Below, piece by piece: positions 53,555-61,352 of a stretch of 64,000 nucleotides of DNA. The notes beneath the pieces were generated by a model, which was given only the letters and a program-made list of their open reading frames with translations, did no database searches and was not told the DNA's origin. Positions within the stretch are counted from its first letter, which is position 1. Every line of letters begins with the position of its first letter. Position numbers and translations under genes: made by a program. Source of the stretch: Arthrobacter sp. QXT-31 (GTDB lineage Bacteria > Actinomycetota > Actinomycetes > Actinomycetales > Micrococcaceae); contig NZ_CP019304.1 in assembly GCF_001969265.1 (NCBI RefSeq), positions 4,977,569 through 5,041,568 on the forward strand. Reading direction: 5' to 3'.

Positions 53555-53605
53555 ATCTGTATCTGCTGACATAGATTTAATAGCACCGACCGCCGCTCCT
53601 TGCAA
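53555..53605 (-). promoter_or_regulatory. Stress promoter-operator, copy 4 (hsp20 at 53524, minus strand)
   Basis: On the minus strand: -35 TTGCAA (53605-53600), 17-bp spacer ending GTGC, -10 TATTAA (53582-53577), then ATCTATGTC-N4-GATACAGAT (53576-53555). The best-formed palindrome of the five. Confidence 0.75.
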
Positions 53606-53637
53606 GGGCTTTCCGGCAATTACTGCCCAAAATACTC

Positions 53638-53690
53638 TTGCCTCCGCCGCGTTGCAGTGCTAATAAAAATCTGTAGCAACCGATACAGAT
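53638..53690 (+). promoter_or_regulatory. Stress promoter-operator, copy 5 (upstream of tRNA-Lys and the ftsH unit)
   Basis: -35 TTGCCT at 53638-53643, 17-bp spacer ending GTGC, -10 TAATAA at 53661-53666, and ATCTGTAGC-N4-GATACAGAT at 53669-53690. Divergent from copy 4, 32 bases between their -35 elements. The first gene downstream is a tRNA-Lys, 52 bases away, then the 82-aa gene and ftsH. Confidence 0.7.
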
Positions 53691-53741
53691 TACGCGAGGT
53701 AGTGGAATGCCGGGAAGCGGTGAACAGGCCTCCAGTCCGGT

Positions 53742-53814
53742 GCACCCGTAGCTCAGCCGGAAGAGCAGGGGACTTTTAATCCTCGGGTCGTGGGTTCGAA
53801 CCCCACCGGGTGCA
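53742..53814 (+). tRNA. tRNA-Lys (anticodon TTT)
   Basis: 73 bases folding as a cloverleaf: acceptor GCACCCG pairs with CGGGTGC plus discriminator A; D-arm GCTC/GAGC; anticodon arm GGGGA-CTTTTAA-TCCTC giving anticodon TTT; T-arm GTGGG-TTCGAAC-CCCAC. CCA is not encoded. It lies inside the stress island, immediately behind promoter copy 5. Confidence 0.97.
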
Positions 53815-53903
53815 CCCCCTGAATGGGTCTGCTGCAGGCCGGCCACCGCTTGCCGTCGGATTTGCTGGACTGAGCCGTCAATGGAATGGGAGGTGAGTGG
53901 ACA

Positions 53904-54152
53904 ATGAACCCGGAACTGCAGCAATTGCGGGCGCTGGCGGCGGTGATGGCCAACGCCGAAACCACCCTGGAGGTTGCGCACCGGACGTTGCAGGAATCCT
54001 CCGCGGCGCTGCTGCGCGCCGGGGAGGCCACCCTCGCCGAGGTCAGTGAAGCCACCGGCCTGGACCAGGGCGAGCTGCTGGACCTGCTCTGCCGGAACAT
54101 TCCCGGAAGGGAACCGGTGTGGAACAAACCAGGAGCGAGTGGTTTGTCCTGA
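53904..54152 (+). CDS. Small hypothetical protein, 82 aa, upstream of ftsH
   Basis: ATG 53904 with GGAGGTGAGTGG upstream. Helical: NPELQQLRALAAVMANAETTLEVAHRTLQESSAALLRAGEATLAEVSEATGL is followed by DQGELLDLLCRNI, resembling a small coiled-coil protein ending in a helix-turn-helix-like segment (LAEVSEATGLDQGELLDLL). Between tRNA-Lys and ftsH, same strand, probably co-transcribed with ftsH. No family recognised. Confidence 0.7.
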   Translation: MNPELQQLRALAAVMANAETTLEVAHRTLQESSAALLRAGEATLAEVSEATGLDQGELLDLLCRNIPGREPVWNKPGASGLS

Positions 54153-54251
54153 CCGTCGGGCGGCGCTCCGGCAATGGGCGCCGCTTCATGAGGTTATCGC
54201 CATCAGCTGTCCGAAAGCGTGTTTCCAAGCGGAAGTGGAGGTGTGCAGGAC

Positions 54252-56363
54252 ATGCCGGAACATTCCCCGGTGAAGGATCACAAGACAGATCCGGGCGGGC
54301 GGGCCGACACCCGCCCGGAGCAGGTCCCCTGGCGAACCGAGGGGCTGCCGAACGGCAGGCCCGGCCCCGGCTCGCCTCGGAATTCTGGAGCGTGGGGTGG
54401 CTGGCAGAAGTGGGCGCTGTGGGCCCTGGTGTTGTACGGGGCTGTCTTTGCGGCGCTCTCGATCCAGGACCAGTCGGCCCGTCCCCAGCCGGTGCCGTAC
54501 ACGGAATTTAAGGCGCAGGTGGCGGAGAATAACGTCTCTGAAGTCTTTGCCCGGGGAAACACGATTGAGGGAAGCCTGAAACAGGAACGGCCCCTGCCCG
54601 GGTCCGCCACGGACTACCGGCGGTTCGCCACCGAGCGGCCCTCCTTCGCCAGCGACGACCTACTGGCCGTGCTGGAGCGAAACAATGTCACGGTACGGGC
54701 CACGCCGGCTGTGCAGGAGAGAGGGCTGCTGCTGAATCTCTTGCTCTCGGTGGCGCCCATAGCGTTGCTGGTCCTCTTCTACCTTTGGCTGCTCAGGCGG
54801 CAATCCGGACTCTTGGGCATGGGCGGCGGAAAGAAATTCGAGCCGGTGGACCCGGAGAAAATCCGGGTGACCTTCAAGGACGTGGCCGGCATTGATGAAG
54901 TCGAGGCCGAGATCTCCGAGGTAGTTGACTATCTGAAAGCGCCCGGCAAATACCAGCTGATCGGGGCCAAGCCGCCGAAGGGGGTTCTGCTCAGCGGCCC
55001 GCCCGGGACAGGAAAAACACTGCTGGCCCGGGCGACCGCGGGAGAAGCCGGCGTCCCGTTTTTCCATGCCAGTTCCTCCGAGTTCGTCGAAATGATCGTC
55101 GGGGTCGGAGCCAGCAGGGTACGCGAACTCTTCCAGGCCGCCCGCGATTCGGCTCCTTCCATCATCTTCATCGACGAGATTGATGCCATTGGCCGCAAAC
55201 GCAGCGGCTCCCTCGCGGTGGGTGGCCACGATGAACGGGAACAGACCCTGAACCAGATCCTGACGGAAATGGACGGGTTCTCCTCCTCAGAAGGTGTCGT
55301 CGTTCTGGCCGCCACCAACAGGCCGGACGTCCTGGACCCGGCCCTGCTGCGCCCTGGACGTTTTGACCGCTCCATTACCGTCCACGCCCCGGACCAGAAG
55401 GGGCGTGCGCAAATACTGCGGGTCCACTCCCGGGGCGTCCGTTTAGGGCAGGACGCCGATCTTGACGCCCTCAGCCGCGTTACCCCTGGAATGACAGGAG
55501 CTGAACTGGCAAACCTGGTCAATGAAGCGGCCCTGCTCGCGGTCAAGCGCGGACATTCCTCCGTCAGCCACCGGGACCTGCTCGATGCCCTCGAGAAAGT
55601 CCAGCTCGGTACCGTGCGCAACGTCGTCATGCCTGAGCACGAGCGCCGGAGAACAGCCATCCACGAATCCGGGCACGCCCTGTTGGGCATGCTGCAGCCG
55701 GGAGCTGACCCGGTACGGAAAATCTCCATCATTCCACGGGGCCGGTCCCTGGGAGTGACCCTGTCAACTCCTGACACGGACAGGTACGGCTACGACGAGA
55801 ACTACCTCGAAGGCAGAATCATGGGCGCCCTGGGCGGGATGGCGGCCGAGGAACTGGTTTTCGGAATTGTCACCAGCGGCGCCGAAAGCGACCTGCAAAC
55901 CAGCACCCACCTGGCCCGCATGATGGTCGGCCGCTGGGGCATGTCCGAACGCATCGGCCCCGTCCAGGTCCTTCCCGAAGAAGGCGACCCACGCGCCATG
56001 GGCGTCTCCGAGGGCATGCTCGACGCCGTCGCCGACGAAGTCAGAACCTTGGTGGACGAGTGCTATCAGCGCGCCCGGACCCTTTTGCAGGAACACCGCC
56101 GGCAGCTGGACTCCCTCGCCGAGCGTCTACTGAAAGATGAAACCCTGGACGAACAGCAAATCTACGAGGCGACAGGCATCCAACGGCCCCCGGCAGCCCA
56201 GGGACCCGAACCAGGGCAGGGGCAACCCACACGGGAACCCGCAAAGGTGGGGGCCGGCACGGCCGGGGTGGAAGATACTCGCCCAGATGCCGGGCACGAA
56301 CAAGGCGGGGACCCGCATCTGACACCCGCGTTCGATCAAGGCCACGGCCGCCCGCAGCCGTAG
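54252..56363 (+). CDS. ftsH: FtsH-type AAA+ zinc metalloprotease
   Basis: A 703-aa protein from ATG 54252 (GGAGGTG 11 bases upstream; an in-frame GTG at 54219 is an alternative). Two membrane helices (about 53-70 and 159-182) flank a short extracytoplasmic domain. AAA module: Walker A GPPGTGKT (249-256), Walker B IIFIDEID (304-311), [23 protein letters not shown]. Protease: zinc motif HESGH (471-475) and downstream Asp in [10 protein letters not shown]. The C-terminus is a 60-residue Pro/Gly tail. FtsH degrades misfolded membrane and regulatory proteins. In the stress island it is probably an accessory copy beside the housekeeping one. Confidence 0.96.
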   Translation: MPEHSPVKDHKTDPGGRADTRPEQVPWRTEGLPNGRPGPGSPRNSGAWGGWQKWALWALVLYGAVFAALSIQDQSARPQPVPYTEFKAQVAENNVSEVFARGNTIEGSLKQERPLPGSATDYRRFATERPSFASDDLLAVLERNNVTVRATPAVQERGLLLNLLLSVAPIALLVLFYLWLLRRQSGLLGMGGGKKFEPVDPEKIRVTFKDVAGIDEVEAEISEVVDYLKAPGKYQLIGAKPPKGVLLSGPPGTGKTLLARATAGEAGVPFFHASSSEFVEMIVGVGASRVRELFQAARDSAPSIIFIDEIDAIGRKRSGSLAVGGHDEREQTLNQILTEMDGFSSSEGVVVLAATNRPDVLDPALLRPGRFDRSITVHAPDQKGRAQILRVHSRGVRLGQDADLDALSRVTPGMTGAELANLVNEAALLAVKRGHSSVSHRDLLDALEKVQLGTVRNVVMPEHERRRTAIHESGHALLGMLQPGADPVRKISIIPRGRSLGVTLSTPDTDRYGYDENYLEGRIMGALGGMAAEELVFGIVTSGAESDLQTSTHLARMMVGRWGMSERIGPVQVLPEEGDPRAMGVSEGMLDAVADEVRTLVDECYQRARTLLQEHRRQLDSLAERLLKDETLDEQQIYEATGIQRPPAAQGPEPGQGQPTREPAKVGAGTAGVEDTRPDAGHEQGGDPHLTPAFDQGHGRPQP

Positions 56364-56909
56364 TTGCCCGGAACGCTTCCTGACGCCCGTACTGCCGGAC
56401 ACGACGACCTTTTCAGCACGCGCCCGGTAAGAACACGGCAAGGGACCTGTCTCCGATTTCCACCCCCGTCCATCTCAAGTCCAAAACTTGGCGGAATGGC
56501 CGTTATCAGTGACACCGTTTCGCCCGTAGCGGTGCGGGAGTTTCATTTGTTATCGCGGGCTTTGGCTGCCAGGTTCCTCCCTCCCCCGCTACCGGCAAGA
56601 AACCACACAGTGCTATACGCGCGAGGGCCCGGCTGCATGTTGGCAGCCTTCGGTCAGCTGATCACCCAGCATCTTCCTGGCGTCAGGAGTGATCTTGGCG
56701 AAAGAAAGCAGACTTATTGACAGGAGCGATATCACCACGCTTAAGGTGGCTGTAGTCGAGCAGCAGGCGTCTTGTCCCCGTACCGGGAAGGTCCCCATGG
56801 CACTCGCATCAGTAAACTCCCTCCTTTCCGCCCGGCACCCGGCCGCGCCTACACCAAGCGCCCCTGCCTGCCCGGAAATCAGCGCATTGAACAGGTTGCA
56901 GGAGCGCCG
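56364..56909. other. Gene-free stretch after ftsH
   Basis: No supported gene or clear terminator. Frames on both strands are short and without ribosome sites. Confidence 0.4.
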
Positions 56910-57167
56910 GTGAATACCCTGCGCAGAGTTATTCGGAACGACCACTTCCCGTCCGCTGCGGCACTGGGAGGAGTAGTTCTCTTTTGGTCGGTCGGGATGT
57001 TCGGCGGCCTTTCACTGCTCAGCAAGAGCCATCCGCCGCTGGAGACGCTTGCCTGGCTGCTGTTCACCTACGCCTTCGTCGTCCTGTCAGCGGCCGCGGG
57101 TCTCTGGGCCGTCGGCGATCTGTGGCGGCGCCTGTCCCGGCGTTGGAAGCGTACGCCGGACAGCTGA
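56910..57167 (+). CDS. Small two-helix membrane protein, 85 aa
   Basis: GTG start behind GGAGCGCC. Helix 1 AALGGVVLFWSVGMFGGLSLL and helix 2 LAWLLFTYAFVVLSAAAGLW are followed by a basic end RRLSRRWKRTPDS, giving cytoplasmic termini. No family recognised. Confidence 0.6.
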   Translation: MNTLRRVIRNDHFPSAAALGGVVLFWSVGMFGGLSLLSKSHPPLETLAWLLFTYAFVVLSAAAGLWAVGDLWRRLSRRWKRTPDS

Positions 57168-57196
57168 AAGGGCCGGCATCGTGACAAGGTCGGCGC

Positions 57197-57478
57197 CTAA
57201 CCCGCCGGCCGCTCACCTTCCGCGTCGTCAGTGTCCTCCTCGGCCAGGGCCTGGTTCGCTATGAGATCCACGCGATCAGCGGCGGTCAAGCTGTCGTCAT
57301 TCTGGAGGTCCTCAACGTCCTGGCTTTCAACCTGGTCGTGCGAATCCCGGTCTTTTATGTTTCCCTCCTCGGGAGAGCGATTGGGCCAGCCATACAGCCG
57401 CCCGGCATCTTCCGACGAAGCGTACGCTCGAGGGCGGTCCAAAAACAGGCCTTTTGCAACGAAAGACCGGGAAATCAT
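57197..57478 (-). CDS. Hypothetical acidic protein, 93 aa
   Basis: ATG behind AGAAGGAAGCTCG. Positively charged first 35 residues and a strongly acidic second half (DQVESQDVEDLQNDDSLTAADRVDLIANQALAEEDTDDAEGE). Possibly unstructured. No homologue recognised. Confidence 0.45.
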   Translation of the reverse strand: MISRSFVAKGLFLDRPRAYASSEDAGRLYGWPNRSPEEGNIKDRDSHDQVESQDVEDLQNDDSLTAADRVDLIANQALAEEDTDDAEGERPAG

Positions 57479-57768
57479 CGAGCTTCCTTCTGTTCACAAA
57501 ATGCCTTCAAGCATGGGCATGCCTTGCCGCCCGGACTGCTGCCTTACATGGGGTAGCCTGCAAGAGCTGCTGACGGCATTCCTGTTTCAGGCATTGATTG
57601 GCGAGTTCAACCCATAGAGGGCGAGCACAGGCAGTGGAGAATACTACGCCGCCTCCCGCCTTGGGCCGCGGCCGGTTCCGCTGGCCACCGGCGGAATGGC
57701 CCTGCCGTCGGGCACGTTGCTGTCAGGACCGAGCCTAATAAAGCACGGTTAGTGGGAATTGGCGGTTC

Positions 57769-58506
57769 TCATGCTTCGAAGTGGGTGTCGATGCTGCTGC
57801 CGGAGATTTGTTCAAGTAGTTCGGTGGCTACATCGCGTAGCTTGCGGTTGCGGTTGCTGGATACCTTGGAGAGGATCTCCATCGCTTCTGCCTGGGAGCA
57901 CCTGTTCTGCCCCATGATGACGCCGCAGGCAAGGTCGATGGCCGTCCGGCTTTTCATGGCTGCTTCCAGGTCATCGGCACGGTTTTGGGCGGTGCCGATG
58001 CGAACCGACAGGATCAGTGTGCTCCGGGCGGCCTCAGCAAAGCCCAGCGCCTTGTCGAAGACGTCCTGGGTGAAAGCAGCGGGCTTGGACGCGAAGAAGT
58101 TCAGAGCGACACTGGCGCCGCTGCTGATCTCCAGGGGTACTCCCAAAGAGCTGTGGACGTTCGCCTCTGCGAATTTCCGCATCAGCTCTGGCCATCGCGG
58201 ATCTGAGGTGACGTTCTCGACCACTACCGGTGACATTTCCCGCAGTGCCGTGATGCAGGGGCCGTCGCCCACGGATTGTTCGATCTTGTCCAATTCGACG
58301 GCACGGGTGCTGCTGCCCGCGGCAGTCGTGGGCCGGCGCTTCACCTTGACGGTGACCGCGCATTCGATCTCGCCATCGGCGCTGTGAGAGACCGCGGCAG
58401 CGGCGAGCTTGGAGAGTCCGGAGAGGAATTCAACCGCATCCTCCGCGTCCACCAGAATATTCTGCAGCTGCTGCTCGGCAGGCTCGTTTTCAGCCGAATG
58501 CGACAT
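57769..58506 (-). CDS. GAF-ANTAR domain protein 1
   Basis: A 245-aa protein from ATG 58506. The GAF domain runs from EDAVEFLSGLSKLAAAAVSH to about residue 165 (GDGPCITALREMSPVVVENV; SSLGVPLEISSGASVALNFF). The ANTAR RNA-binding domain follows: DDLEAAMKSRTAIDLACGVIM then QNRCSQAEAMEILSKVSSNRNRKLRDVATEL. ANTAR proteins relieve transcription termination by binding paired hairpins. Such soluble GAF-ANTAR proteins are abundant in Actinobacteria. Its ligand and targets are not evident. Confidence 0.92.
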   Translation of the reverse strand: MSHSAENEPAEQQLQNILVDAEDAVEFLSGLSKLAAAAVSHSADGEIECAVTVKVKRRPTTAAGSSTRAVELDKIEQSVGDGPCITALREMSPVVVENVTSDPRWPELMRKFAEANVHSSLGVPLEISSGASVALNFFASKPAAFTQDVFDKALGFAEAARSTLILSVRIGTAQNRADDLEAAMKSRTAIDLACGVIMGQNRCSQAEAMEILSKVSSNRNRKLRDVATELLEQISGSSIDTHFEA

Positions 58507-59529
58507 GGGCCAATAATACGGCTCACCCCCGGCACGGGCCGCCGCTGTCTCGTAACACGTGCGTCCATTCGGGTCTCGCAGGCCTGCAAGGGCTGGGACC
58601 AGTAACTGAAAATCTGGGAGGGGGAAGAGTTGAACCATGCTGCAGAGAGCGAGAAAGCCGGTGATGGATGGCTTGGCCCTCGTGTGGTCGAGTTGCCCGA
58701 ACTTCTAGCCCACACCTGGCAGTTCGATGACATCCCTAACATGCTGAGATACGCCGCCGCGAGACTGACCGGCCGTCCGGGCCGGTCTTCGAGGTCACGT
58801 CAGGCATTAACAGCCAGGTATTAGCAGCGGGAGAGGCGAACCCGCCGCTGGGTGCGGCTGCAGCGGCGGGACCCTCAGGCATCGCCTTTGATCGACCGCA
58901 CTCTGCTACACGGCTGGCTTAGTATCGCTTCTGCTCCCTGGCATCTCCAGATCGACACGGATCAGCTCGTCGGCTCCGACGTCGCAGATTCCACACCGGG
59001 AAAACAGTTGGTACGCGATGGCAGCGATCTTTTCCCGGGATGCGTTCGCTTAAGGGCGGACCGGCTCTGCGGTCCCCACCGTAAAGGTAACAGGATCAGC
59101 GATGGGTTCGAGACAGACTGTTCTGTCCGCATTGGGCCAGGCGGGACTGCCCCCTCAAAGCCGCCGGATCGGTGGCAGGTTGTTCTCTTCTGCATTGGAC
59201 GCGAGTTCGAGGAGGTTCTCGTCGCTTAGCAGCTCGTTCAGAGCAAACGCAATCAGATCGCGCTGCAGCAGGCTAGGCAAAGCGTCGGCAATGAAGTGAC
59301 ATGAACAACCCGTCAGGCAGCAGCCACCCGGTTGGGGACGGTCCGCCCTAAACCTCGTTCCTCATGTAGGTGAACCAACGCGGAGGCAATGAACACGCAT
59401 GCAGAACAAACAGTGTCCCCACCGCCTCACGAAGGAATACCCCTTCAAAATGCACAGCGTCATGCAGTAGATGCCGGGGGTAACGATGAAGAAGCAGAAA
59501 AAACACAACCAACAGCAAGGAGGTAAGCA
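58507..59529. other. 1-kb stretch without a supported gene
   Basis: A frame at 58630-58824 (VVELPELLAHTWQFDDIPNML) is protein-like but short and ends abruptly. Nothing else has a ribosome site or motif. Probably decayed intergenic DNA. Confidence 0.4.
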
Positions 59530-59670
59530 ATGAAGGACCAACGACGCGGAAAAGGACTACAGCCGGACCTTTTCTCAGGTCATGTTGCACAGGCCAAGGA
59601 CGTCCATGAACAAGTAACGAACGGCAAGCCGTCAACCCAGGAAGGCAGGGAGGCAGCCGGCCACCAATGA
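59530..59670 (+). CDS. Small hypothetical protein, 46 aa
   Basis: ATG six bases after a perfect AAGGAGG. KDQRRGKGLQPDLFSGHVAQ, then AKDVHEQVTNGKPSTQEGRE and AAGHQ. Polar, with no membrane segment. The strong ribosome site and a hairpin terminator 44 bases after the stop support a real gene. Function unknown. Confidence 0.6.
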   Translation: MKDQRRGKGLQPDLFSGHVAQAKDVHEQVTNGKPSTQEGREAAGHQ

Positions 59671-59713
59671 AAAAGGCGCCCTCAGGGGCCCTTCACAACA
59701 CAAAATGTCCACA

Positions 59714-59737
59714 TTCAGAGGCTAAAAAGCCTCTGAA
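59714..59737 (+). terminator. Hairpin terminator after the 46-aa gene
   Basis: TTCAGAGGC-TAAAAA-GCCTCTGAA: perfect nine-base arms and a six-base loop, 44 bases after the stop. No long U-tract follows, so efficiency is uncertain. Confidence 0.6.
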
Positions 59738-59750
59738 CAGGGAAAACACG

Positions 59751-59840
59751 TGCCCGAGATGGGACTCGAACCGGGCGCCAACCCTTGAAAACCAGCCACT
59801 CCCCCGAAAACATCCCCAATCCGAACCAGTCCAACACCGG
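59751..59840. repeat. 90-bp dispersed direct repeat, copy B (tRNA 3'-end-like terminus)
   Basis: 87 of 90 positions match 22111-22200, same orientation, 37.6 kb apart. On the minus strand it ends GGTTCGAGTCCCATCTCGGGCA, like a tRNA T-loop and acceptor strand, preceded by about 68 bases that do not fold as tRNA. Sequence outside the 90 bases is unrelated in the two copies. Confidence 0.8.
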
Positions 59841-59860
59841 TACAACCGAATCCGAAGCCC

Positions 59861-59891
59861 AGGGTGTGCACAGTGTGCACACCCTCTTTTT
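59861..59891 (+). terminator. Intrinsic terminator with U-tract
   Basis: AGGGTGTGCAC-AGT-GTGCACACCCT (59861-59885), perfect 11-base arms, then CTTTTT. It lies 21 bases past repeat copy B. No rightward gene ends just before it, so it may be the tail of a lost gene or of the repeat's parent element. Confidence 0.8.
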
Positions 59892-60277
59892 GCCCCCTTC
59901 GATGCACTAGCCAATGGGGAGCGCTCCGCCGCACGACTCGCACCAAGCTCGCGTACAAGGCTGCCACAGGGTCCCGACACCGAATCCATCCGGCAGCAGC
60001 TGCAGCGAGTTTCCCGACACACGTGTTGCGAGCATGAGTCCGGGACTTACGTACATCGCCTCCCGCACCTTTCCATCCATCGGCGGCCTCTCTCGCTTTC
60101 ATCGCCCGTCCGGCGCTCCAAAACATGACTCACCCGGCCAGCCTGAGGACATGTCCAGAAGAAGCGCAGCAACCCGAAAGGCATGCGAACCTCATCGGTC
60201 ACTCCCACACTATTGACGGCCTTCCCGGAAGGCCCTGGAACTCAATTCCACAATTAGAGGGTTGGAGGCGCGGGTGA

Positions 60278-60427
60278 CTGGACCGGGGCTTCGACACCCG
60301 GCCGCGCAGCGAGCGGTCCTTCTGGGCGGCGATGCGGCACCGGATCGACCCCCGGAACATCAGGCTGCGAATGACGGGCCCGGCAGCGGTGGACTACGTC
60401 CTCTCCAGCTATCCCAACCTGGTCTGA
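60278..60427 (+). pseudogene. C-terminal fragment related to the 42735 protein
   Basis: Open from a TGA at 60275-60277 with no proper start. GFDTRPRSERSFWAAMRHRI then DPRNIRLRMTGPAAVDYVLS and SYPNLV match the end of the 42735-43019 protein (ESEEALWAALASKGIDPEKK, MTGPAAADYILF). About half of the protein is missing. It overlaps the next start by one base (TGATG). Confidence 0.6.
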
Positions 60428-60860
60428 TGACAGCAACGGTCCCGTCCGGCACCTACTACCCGGACGGCAGGCAGCAGCCCCGCGGGCCGCGCCCCTGGTG
60501 CATGTCGTGCAGCACGGACGAGCATCTGCGCGCCGAATCCATCACGGCCCTGGACAAGTCCAGCGACTCACTGGCGGTCGCGTTCAGCTGCTCCTCCTGC
60601 AACGGCTCACGCGTCCAGGCAACCACAGCAGAGCTCCTCGCCCCGGTGCTGGTCCGCAACCCTGGCCTGGCCGACGACGTCGTTCACGTCGGCTCCCTCT
60701 ACATCCACTGCGGCGAGCCGATGACCCCACCGGATCCGGCCCGCAGGACCTGGAGCGTCCGGTTCACACCCAGCCCGGACCGGCTGATATCCTGGGCGCG
60801 TACCTGCACACCCGGGTGCTGCATTGCCGGTGCGGCTTTCAGATGGAGCCGCCCCACTAG
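60427..60860 (+). pseudogene. Cysteine-rich hypothetical protein, probably frameshifted near its end
   Basis: ATG 60427 gives TVPSGTYYPDGRQQPRGPRP, WCMSCSTDEHLRAESITALD, VAFSCSSCNGSRVQATTAEL and VGSLYIHCGEPMTPPDPARR. From about 60775 the sensible continuation is in another frame, GAYLHTRVLHCRCGFQMEPPH, stopping at 60860. Cys pairs CMSC, CSSC and HCRC suggest a zinc ribbon. The start overlaps the stop of the preceding fragment, so the two were once an operon. Function unknown. Confidence 0.55.
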
Positions 60861-61182
60861 CCAGGCCTGTCCCGGGTCCGGGACGTTGCCAGACAGTCCA
60901 GCATGGGACAGCCCGGCAGACCGGTGCCTGGAAGATCACGGCAGGTGTGGCTGTTGCCGTCACTGCGTCCTTCCGCTGTCCGGGCACTTGCCTGGCGCAG
61001 GACGAGTATAGTCAGGGCTTTCCACCGGGACAGCCGGGGAAGCAGCAAAGTGAACCCCCCTTGGCCGGCCCAGCGTCCATCGACGATGTCCTCAAAGGAG
61101 GCGGCATGACCTGACGCCCCTTCGTGTTCAGTGGGCCGCACTCGCGCTGGTCGCCAACGGGGCACGCAAAACACCGGGGCCG
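60861..61182. other. Gene-free stretch
   Basis: No supported gene on either strand. It separates the cysteine-rich remnant from the recombinase stub. Confidence 0.4.
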
Positions 61183-61317
61183 TTAGCTGCGCAGGAGGTC
61201 CAGCTCCTGGATCCTGCGGTACAGGGTTGCACCGACGGCCAGCAGATCCTCGATTTGCCAGTCGTTCACCTGGGTTCTAGTGGAAACCCGAGCGTATCCG
61301 ATGAGCTTGTTCGCCAT
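61183..61317 (-). pseudogene. Serine recombinase (resolvase) N-terminal stub
   Basis: ATG 61317 gives MANKLIGYARVSTRTQVNDW then QIEDLLAVGATLYRRIQELD and LLRS, 44 codons. The first 30 residues are the start of a resolvase/invertase with the catalytic serine in YARVST. The last 14 do not continue the catalytic domain, so an internal deletion is likely. It marks former mobile DNA at this end of the window. Confidence 0.75.
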
Positions 61318-61352
61318 AGCCGCCTCGCCGTCTCGCCGACTCGCCAGAGGGT

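Noticed and set aside
53577..53981. 134-codon minus-strand frame with GGVRTHDPRIKSPLLFRLSYG
   Set aside because: It is the antisense of the tRNA-Lys gene; this peptide is a well-known spurious annotation.
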